Source of the DNA: CAZVNZ01 sp964628515
GTDB taxonomy: Bacteria; Bacillota; Clostridia; Christensenellales; Christensenellaceae
Reading direction: 5' to 3'
NCBI GenBank assembly: GCA_964628515.1
Contig: CAZVNZ010000040.1
Location: 1 to 18,887, forward strand
DNA length: 18,887 nucleotides
Below the pieces are notes generated by a model. That model saw only the letters and a program-made list of their open reading frames with translations. It searched no databases and had not been told where the DNA came from. The translations under genes were made by a program, and so were the position numbers. Shown in pieces: positions 14,003 to 18,887 of the stretch (within the stretch, counting starts at the first letter, position 1; every line of letters starts with the position of its first letter).

Positions 14003-14024
14003 TGGTTAGTTTTTGGGTATTCCT
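13999..14024 (+). repeat. Right copy of 26-bp inverted repeat flanking the glycan cassette
   Basis: It is a perfect inverted match to 11492-11517 and overlaps the stop codon of the GT52-like gene. Confidence 0.9.
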
Positions 14025-14271
14025 CTTTTTTTATGGTGATGATGATGTTTAGTGGGTGTAGTTTGCTTGGTGCGCTTTTTTATAGTGATGATTAGGGTTA
14101 GTGAGTGTAGTTTGGTTGGTGCAAAATAATTAGAAATTAGAAAGAGCATCCCTAAAGAAATCCCCAAAGAAACTCCCAAGCCAAAAAAACATATAAGAGC
14201 ATAGCTATTTCTAATTACCCACCCCCTCCACCACCCACAAAGAAAAAACCGCCACTAACACTGACGGTTTT
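14003..14271. repeat. Intergenic repeat island 2
   Basis: Non-coding. It holds GGGTATTCC (14015-14023) and a diverged tandem pair of about 49 bp (TAGTGGGTGTAGTTTGCTTG near 14050 and a near copy near 14099). A 91-bp segment has 11-bp perfect inverted ends (14127-14137 and 14207-14217). Next comes a stretch resembling decayed AAAGGAATACCC modules (14143-14180). From 14272 to 14434 the DNA is AT-rich; it contains the palindrome TGCTTTATAAAGCA (14395-14408) and no ORF. Confidence 0.7.
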
Positions 14272-14274
14272 CCC
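14243..14274. terminator. Candidate bidirectional terminator
   Basis: AAAACCG (14245-14251) pairs with CGGTTTT (14265-14271) around 13 nt that can add two more pairs. U-tracts are four on + and six on -. It may end the glycosyltransferase transcript about 240 nt after its last gene. Confidence 0.5.
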
Positions 14275-14434
14275 CTTAACTAATTCGGCTTTGGGTGAAT
14301 ATAACGAATGCCTTCCTATTGATGTCCCCCTATATATATAGTTGCACAATTAAACTTTTTTATTTCACTTTTTACAAAAAAAAAATTAACTATTTGCTTT
14401 ATAAAGCACAATTATCAAACATTTATATCATATT

Positions 14435-14655
14435 TTAGTGCTTAGTGGTTAGTGGTTACAAAGAGCACCCTCAAAGGAATACCCAAGCAAAAAAGGAATA
14501 CCCAAAAAGTCTGCCCACTACCCACTACAAAAAAAGAATACCCAAGAAACTACCCCCACCATCCCCAATCATCACAATAAAAAAGAGAACAAACCAACCT
14601 ACAACCACTAAGCATCATCATCACAAAAGCAAAAAAAGGAATACCCACCAAAACT
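14435..14655. repeat. Intergenic repeat island 3
   Basis: The 19-mer TTAGTGCTTAGTGGTTAGT at 14435-14453 also occurs at 13992-14010. GGAATACCC occurs at 14476-14484, 14495-14503 and 14638-14646, with a variant at 14536-14543. The inverse of an 18-nt island-1 module is at 14567-14584. A 74-codon open frame here is a Lys/Pro/His-rich translation of repeats and is not called. Confidence 0.75.
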
Positions 14656-14661
14656 ATGCAC

Positions 14662-14690
14662 TTGTCTAAATTTGTAATTTAGTCTATAAT
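14662..14690 (+). promoter_or_regulatory. Promoter and overlapping palindromic operator of the TetR gene
   Basis: TTGTCT (14662-14667), 17-nt spacer and TATAAT (14685-14690). CTAAATT-TGT-AATTTAG (14666-14682) is a perfect 7-3-7 inverted repeat filling the spacer, where a bound dimer would block RNA polymerase. Autoregulation by the TetR protein is inferred. Confidence 0.75.
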
Positions 14691-14726
14691 GTTTATAAGA
14701 TAAAAGGTTTAAAGGAGGAATAAATT

Positions 14727-15311
14727 TTGAAGTACGATTTAAACAAAAAACTGACTATTGGGGCGTCTCGCACCTTAAAGGCTTTGCAGACTTCTATGTT
14801 AATATTGCTGTCTAAAAAGGCTTTCGAGGAAATTTCCGTGCAGGAGCTTTGCGAGGTTGCAATGCTTCCTCGTGCCACCTTTTACAATTATTTCGACGAT
14901 AAATACGACCTTCTGGAATACTGCTTTTTAGCCGTGCACAAACAGCTTGAAATTGTGGACGATAAAAAGGCAAGCAGTAGCAACCGAGCGGCGATTTGGC
15001 TGGTTACTTTAATAGATATTTTAGACGAAAACGTTATGGTATTACAGCAGGTACTTAAGAATAATCACCCAAATAAGTATCTGTTTATACAAATGAGGTA
15101 CTACGTACTCAGAAATATGATTGCCGCTTTTACCGACTGCGCCAACACTTACGAGTACAACATTCCAAAAGCCATGGCGGCACGGCTTTATTGCGATGCC
15201 ATACTTATTATTTTGGAATGGAAGTATATGGAAAAAAAAGAGTGTACCAAAGAACAGGCAAAAGAGTATTTAATTACCATGACAAAGGCGCTGGAGGTTG
15301 TGCCACGCTAA
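14727..15311 (+). CDS. TetR/AcrR-family regulator (194 aa)
   Basis: Residues about 14-62 form the TetR HTH. The ISVQELCEVAMLPRATFYNYFDDK stretch is typical, with RATFYNYF as the recognition helix. The C-terminal helical ligand domain is diverged and gives no clue to the inducer. It starts with TTG; AGGAGG (14713-14718) lies 8 nt upstream and no better start exists. The promoter contains a 17-bp palindrome, so it probably represses itself and the EFR1 gene 46 nt downstream. C-terminal family resemblance is closest to the short TetR regulators common beside flavodoxin-like genes in Firmicutes, but this is an impression, not a search result. Confidence 0.88.
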   Translation: MKYDLNKKLTIGASRTLKALQTSMLILLSKKAFEEISVQELCEVAMLPRATFYNYFDDKYDLLEYCFLAVHKQLEIVDDKKASSSNRAAIWLVTLIDILDENVMVLQQVLKNNHPNKYLFIQMRYYVLRNMIAAFTDCANTYEYNIPKAMAARLYCDAILIILEWKYMEKKECTKEQAKEYLITMTKALEVVPR

Positions 15312-15357
15312 ATAACTTTAACCACAAACTAATAATTAAGCAAATAGGAGAAATACT

Positions 15358-16101
15358 ATGATATTTTACTTTACAGGTACAGGCAACAGTAGGCTTGTCG
15401 CCAACCAAATTGCAGAAATTTTGCAAGACGAAACGGTTTGCATAAACCAATGTATAAAAGAGGGCATCACCAAAAAATATACCTCCCAAAAACCCTACGT
15501 ATTTGTTGCACCCACATACGGTTGGCAACTTCCACGTTTAGTGGAGAGCTTTATTTTAAACACCACTTTTGAGGGGGCTACTTCCGCTTATTTTATCCTT
15601 ACCTGCGGTGGCAGTATAGGCAACGCCGAAAAATACGCAAAAAGGCTTTGTATAAAGAAAAACTTTGAGTTTTGCGGTGTGGGAGAAATAGTAATGCCGG
15701 AAAACTATTTAGCGCTTTTTCCCACTCCGAGTAAAGAAGAGTGCGCAAGCATTATTCAGCATGCTATGCCTCAAATAGATTTTATTGCCAATAAAATTAA
15801 TAGCAAAGAAGTTATACCCTCTAAAAATATAAATTTTAAAGACAAGCTAAACAGCGGTTTGGTAAATTCTTTGTTTTATACTTTTATTATTAAAGACAAG
15901 CCCTTCAAAGCAACCCAAAGCTGCACCGGTTGCGGTAAATGTGCTAAACTATGCCCTTTAAACAATATTAAAATAGAGGAGGGCAAGCCTGTTTGGTTGG
16001 GTGGGTGTACTCATTGTATGGCTTGTATTTGCGGTTGCCCCTCCCTTTCTGTTGAGTATGGAGAGAAGAGCGTTGGGAGGTATAGGCATTTTTTGGGATA
16101 G
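15358..16101 (+). CDS. EFR1-family flavodoxin/ferredoxin fusion (247 aa)
   Basis: The N-terminal flavodoxin-like domain starts at once with FTGTGNS (5-11), the FMN phosphate loop; APTYGWQLPR (51-60) and CGGSIGNA (83-90) are further FMN-contact loops. The C-terminus carries two [4Fe-4S] motifs: Cys189-192-195-199 (CTGCGKCAKLCP) and Cys217-220-223-227 (CTHCMACICGCP). This is the EFR1 architecture, a cytoplasmic electron carrier of anaerobes. AGGAG (15346-15350) lies 7 nt before the ATG. It sits in one operon with the TetR gene, so its redox partner or inducer is probably what TetR responds to; neither is identifiable. Cys225, inside the second motif, is an extra cysteine. Confidence 0.9.
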   Translation: MIFYFTGTGNSRLVANQIAEILQDETVCINQCIKEGITKKYTSQKPYVFVAPTYGWQLPRLVESFILNTTFEGATSAYFILTCGGSIGNAEKYAKRLCIKKNFEFCGVGEIVMPENYLALFPTPSKEECASIIQHAMPQIDFIANKINSKEVIPSKNINFKDKLNSGLVNSLFYTFIIKDKPFKATQSCTGCGKCAKLCPLNNIKIEEGKPVWLGGCTHCMACICGCPSLSVEYGEKSVGRYRHFLG

Positions 16102-16154
16102 CCGGTAGAAAGCTTTAAAAAAACAACAGAGCATACAAAAAAAGTATAATAATA

Positions 16155-16163
16155 TGTTATAAT
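16155..16163 (+). promoter_or_regulatory. Extended -10 promoter for hsdM
   Basis: TGTTATAAT is an extended -10. No good -35 is found 17 nt upstream, so strength is uncertain. A second TATAAT lies at 16145-16150. Confidence 0.5.
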
Positions 16164-16240
16164 ATTTTTAGAAACATTACTATGCACGAAATTCTCATTT
16201 AATTATTACATAAAAAAATAAAAAACCGGAGGGATAATAG

Positions 16241-18817
16241 TTGGTAACATCCGAAGAAATTAAACGCAGATTATGGAACGGAGCTAACGAATTACGTGGC
16301 TCTATGGACGCAAGCCGTTATAAAGACTATATGTTAGGGCTTATGTTCTACAAATTTTTGAGCGACAAAACCTTAGAAACCTTTAAAATAAAAGCAGGCT
16401 CGAGTAGTATTTACGAAGCGGATTTAGTGGAGGAATACACAAAATCAAGAGCAGAGCACGGCGATGCTTTAGACGAAATGATTCAAGCTGTTTTAGGCTA
16501 TTATGTTGTTCCCGAATACCTGTATCAAACTTGGTTAAAAGATATAGATAAAGGAGATTTTGAAGTCCAAAAAGTCACGGACAGTTTAAATAATTTTGAG
16601 CGTACCATATCGGTAAAGGGTAGCAGCGACGACTTTAAAGGCTTGTTTTCCAGCTCTACATTAGACTTATCGGACACCGCTCTTGGTAGCAGCTTGCACG
16701 AGCGCAGTAACAATATTAAAGCGTTGATTTTACTTTTTGCAGACTTAAATATGGTTAATTTGCAAAAGGGTGATATTCTTGGAGATGCTTACGAATACCT
16801 AATTGGGCAGTTTGCAATGGAGTCGGGTAAAAAAGCCGGAGAGTTTTACACTCCAAGACAGGTTAGCGAGGTAATGGCGCAAATTGTTGCAAAAACCTCA
16901 AAAATAGCATCTATATACGACCCTACGGTAGGCTCGGGCTCGCTACTGCTTACAGTAAAAAAGCATTTGGTGGGAGACATTCAAAAAGAATTACATTATT
17001 ACGGGCAGGAAAAAAACACCGCTACCTATAATTTATCAAGGATGAACTTACTGCTACACGGTGTGCGCCCCGAAAAAATGAATATAAAAAACGGGGATAC
17101 CCTTGGGCAAGACTGGCCGGAAGACCCTAAGCGCCCAAACGAAGGGGTGCTTTTTGATGCGGTGGTTATGAATCCGCCCTACTCTGCAAAAAACTGGAAT
17201 AAAGCAGGGCTAAAAGTAAGCGACCCTCGCTTTGAAATTGCAGGAGTATTGCCCCCCGAATCTAAAGGGGATTACGCCTTTTTATTGCACGGGCTGTACC
17301 ACTTGGGGCAAAATGGCACAATGGCAATAGTTCTGCCCCACGGTGTGCTGTTTAGAGGGGCGTCCGAGGGGGAAATCCGCAAAAGACTGTTTGAAAAAAA
17401 CCGCTTAGATACCATAATAGGCTTGCCTGCCAATCTGTTTACAAACACGGGTATTCCTGTGTGTATTATTGTTTTAAAGAAGAGTAGAGCAATAGGCGAA
17501 CCTCTGCTTATTATAGATGCTTCCAAAAGCTATGTAAAAGCAGGCAAGCAAAACGCATTGCAAGAAAGAGACATTGCAAAAATAGTGGATACCTACTTAG
17601 AGCGCAAAGAAATAAAAGGGTACAGCCACCTTGCAACCCGTGCGCAAATAATAGAAAACGACTACAATTTAAACATACCCAGATACGTGGAAGCTACGGA
17701 CGAGGATATTACAGAGGACGTAGAAGGCCATTTATACGGCGGTATTCCAATAAAAAATATTATGGAATTAAAAATACTGCAAACGGTAGTTGGCGATGTA
17801 CTAAAAAATTCTTTGTCTTTTTTGCGTGATGATTATGTTACACTTAAAAAATCCGCACCGCAGCTAACCGAGGAAATACTAAACGACCACCGTGTTGTTG
17901 CAAGAGTAAAAGAAATCAAAGAAAAAACAGGGCAATATATTGCAAATTATTGGGATAAATTGCGCAAGCTAAATAACGAGGCAGACATAAATCCGCTAAT
18001 GGAGGAAATGTTAGAAAGCATTAAAGCACTACTATCCGAGTTGGATTTTATAGATGTTTACGACGGGTATCAAATTATAGCGGAAGCTTGGGTACAAAAC
18101 CTGCACCACGACGGCGAGCTTATAGCCAAAAGCGATTTTTATACGGTGGGGCGCACAAGAGAGCCAAATATGGTAACCAAAGGCACAGGCGCAAAAAAGC
18201 GGGAGGAGCAAGACGGCTATATAGGTGCCATAGTGCCAAACGATTTAATAGCAAAACGGCTGTATAGTGTGCAGTTAGCGGAAATCGAGGGCAAAAAAGC
18301 ACGTAGCGGAGAAGTAGAGGGAGAGCTTGCCGAGCTTATAGAGGGCGCAAAAGTGGAGGACACCATAGAAAACACAGCGCTTTTTGATGCTATTAAAAAG
18401 AATGATGATGATGAACCGCAAGACTCCTTTGACACCGGTGCACTTAAAGGGGAGCTTAAAAATGCACAAAAAGGCAGCAAGGAATACGAATTGCTAAAAA
18501 AAGCGGAGGGCTTAATTGCAGAAAAATCTGCATTGGCAAGAGAAATCAAAGGGAAGGAAAAGGCGCTTACAGAGGCAATATATAAGCGTATACTTGTGCT
18601 TAGTAACGAGGAAATCGACGCACTTGTTTTTGAAAAATGGTTTGGCAATGCCATAGCGGATTTTGTAAATTTAATTCAAAATCCAATTAAAGCCGAAATA
18701 GCAACTTTGGAAATGCTAAACAACCGCTATGCAGACACCCTTTCTAATATTGATGATGAAATTACGAGGGCAGAGAGAGAGCTTGACGCCTTGATTAATG
18801 AATTGGTGGTGGTGTAA
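16241..18817 (+). CDS. hsdM: Type I restriction-modification DNA methyltransferase subunit (858 aa)
   Basis: HsdM methylates adenine at N6 with S-adenosylmethionine and, with HsdS and HsdR, forms the type I restriction complex. Residues 5-170 fit the HsdM N-terminal helical domain (LWNGANELRGSMDASRYKDYML). The N6-MTase domain has motif I DPTVGSGS (227-234) and catalytic motif NPPY (311-314). EFYTPRQV (201-208) is also typical. The protein is much longer than the classic 500-550 residues; after about residue 600 there is a charged, helical, partly coiled-coil extension. It starts with TTG; GGAGGG (16228-16233) is 7 nt upstream. The hsdS ATG follows the stop codon with no gap. hsdR is not in the window. 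Confidence 0.93.
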   Translation: MVTSEEIKRRLWNGANELRGSMDASRYKDYMLGLMFYKFLSDKTLETFKIKAGSSSIYEADLVEEYTKSRAEHGDALDEMIQAVLGYYVVPEYLYQTWLKDIDKGDFEVQKVTDSLNNFERTISVKGSSDDFKGLFSSSTLDLSDTALGSSLHERSNNIKALILLFADLNMVNLQKGDILGDAYEYLIGQFAMESGKKAGEFYTPRQVSEVMAQIVAKTSKIASIYDPTVGSGSLLLTVKKHLVGDIQKELHYYGQEKNTATYNLSRMNLLLHGVRPEKMNIKNGDTLGQDWPEDPKRPNEGVLFDAVVMNPPYSAKNWNKAGLKVSDPRFEIAGVLPPESKGDYAFLLHGLYHLGQNGTMAIVLPHGVLFRGASEGEIRKRLFEKNRLDTIIGLPANLFTNTGIPVCIIVLKKSRAIGEPLLIIDASKSYVKAGKQNALQERDIAKIVDTYLERKEIKGYSHLATRAQIIENDYNLNIPRYVEATDEDITEDVEGHLYGGIPIKNIMELKILQTVVGDVLKNSLSFLRDDYVTLKKSAPQLTEEILNDHRVVARVKEIKEKTGQYIANYWDKLRKLNNEADINPLMEEMLESIKALLSELDFIDVYDGYQIIAEAWVQNLHHDGELIAKSDFYTVGRTREPNMVTKGTGAKKREEQDGYIGAIVPNDLIAKRLYSVQLAEIEGKKARSGEVEGELAELIEGAKVEDTIENTALFDAIKKNDDDEPQDSFDTGALKGELKNAQKGSKEYELLKKAEGLIAEKSALAREIKGKEKALTEAIYKRILVLSNEEIDALVFEKWFGNAIADFVNLIQNPIKAEIATLEMLNNRYADTLSNIDDEITRAERELDALINELVVV

Positions 18818-18887
18818 ATGTCCGAGTTAAGAGTACCTAAAAGACGGTTTAAAGAGTTTTTGGACGGTGACGCTTGGGAACTGCGGA
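18818..18887 (+). CDS. hsdS: Type I restriction specificity subunit, N-terminus (partial)
   Basis: The visible start is MSELRVPKRRFKEFLDGDAW followed by ELR. This matches the usual beginning of Firmicute HsdS proteins (P-x-x-RF-x-x-F...W-x-x-R-K-L-G), just before the first target recognition domain. HsdS chooses the DNA site for methylation and cleavage. The ATG abuts the hsdM stop, and GGTGGTGG within the last hsdM codons may serve as ribosome site, so translation is coupled. The recognition domains are outside the window. Confidence 0.8.
   Translation, partial: MSELRVPKRRFKEFLDGDAWELR

Noticed and set aside
14445..14669. 74-codon Lys/Pro/His-rich frame
   Set aside because: It lies wholly in repeat island 3 and its composition reflects the AAAGGAATACCC and CATCAT modules; no ribosome site.
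18217..18654. 145-codon minus-strand frame
   Set aside because: Antisense to the hsdM 3' region; Ser/Phe/Ala-rich shadow without domain features.

Overview
The window looks like chromosome from a low-GC, anaerobic Firmicute, most likely a member of the Clostridia. The signs are AGGAGG-type ribosome sites, sigma-A promoters (TTGACA/TATAAT, several with extended TGn -10 boxes), three well-supported TTG starts, an EFR1-type flavodoxin/ferredoxin protein, a UroD-type methyltransferase-like enzyme, and Clostridia-like proteins throughout. No species is claimed.

Bases 1 to about 4414 are the right end of an integrated prophage or integrative element lying against the 3' end of a tRNA-Leu(UAA) gene; its other end is outside the window. 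A divergent switch at 1716-1883 separates a cleavable LexA/CI-type repressor, a zinc-ribbon membrane protein and a tyrosine integrase (rightward) from a DUF739 Cro-like protein (leftward). Further left lie three small ribbon-helix-helix proteins around a second divergent operator region, an excisionase-like HTH protein, a 35-residue ORF translationally coupled to an unknown protein, and a truncated CxxC protein.

Bases 4415-4580 hold tRNA-Leu and its promoter. From 4725 on, every chromosomal protein gene is on the + strand. A LacI-family regulator (4725-5744) precedes a promoter with a downstream palindromic operator. That promoter drives a four-gene operon: RbsC-type permease, RbsB-type lipoprotein binding protein with an (ASEAP)8 linker, RbsA-type double ATPase, and a UroD/MtaA-like protein. 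The regulator's sensor domain and the binding protein share ligand-pocket motifs, so they probably see the same small molecule, whose identity is unknown.

Bases 11201-14726 hold a two-gene glycan cassette (processive GT2 synthase plus a GT52/sialyltransferase-like enzyme). It sits between islands of a modular intergenic repeat, and a perfect 26-bp inverted repeat brackets the cassette. The stop codon and last six codons of the second gene lie in repeat sequence.

Bases 14662-16101 hold a TetR regulator with a 7-3-7 palindrome in its own promoter, followed by the EFR1 protein. Bases 16241-18887 hold the start of a type I restriction-modification locus (hsdM complete, hsdS cut by the window end).
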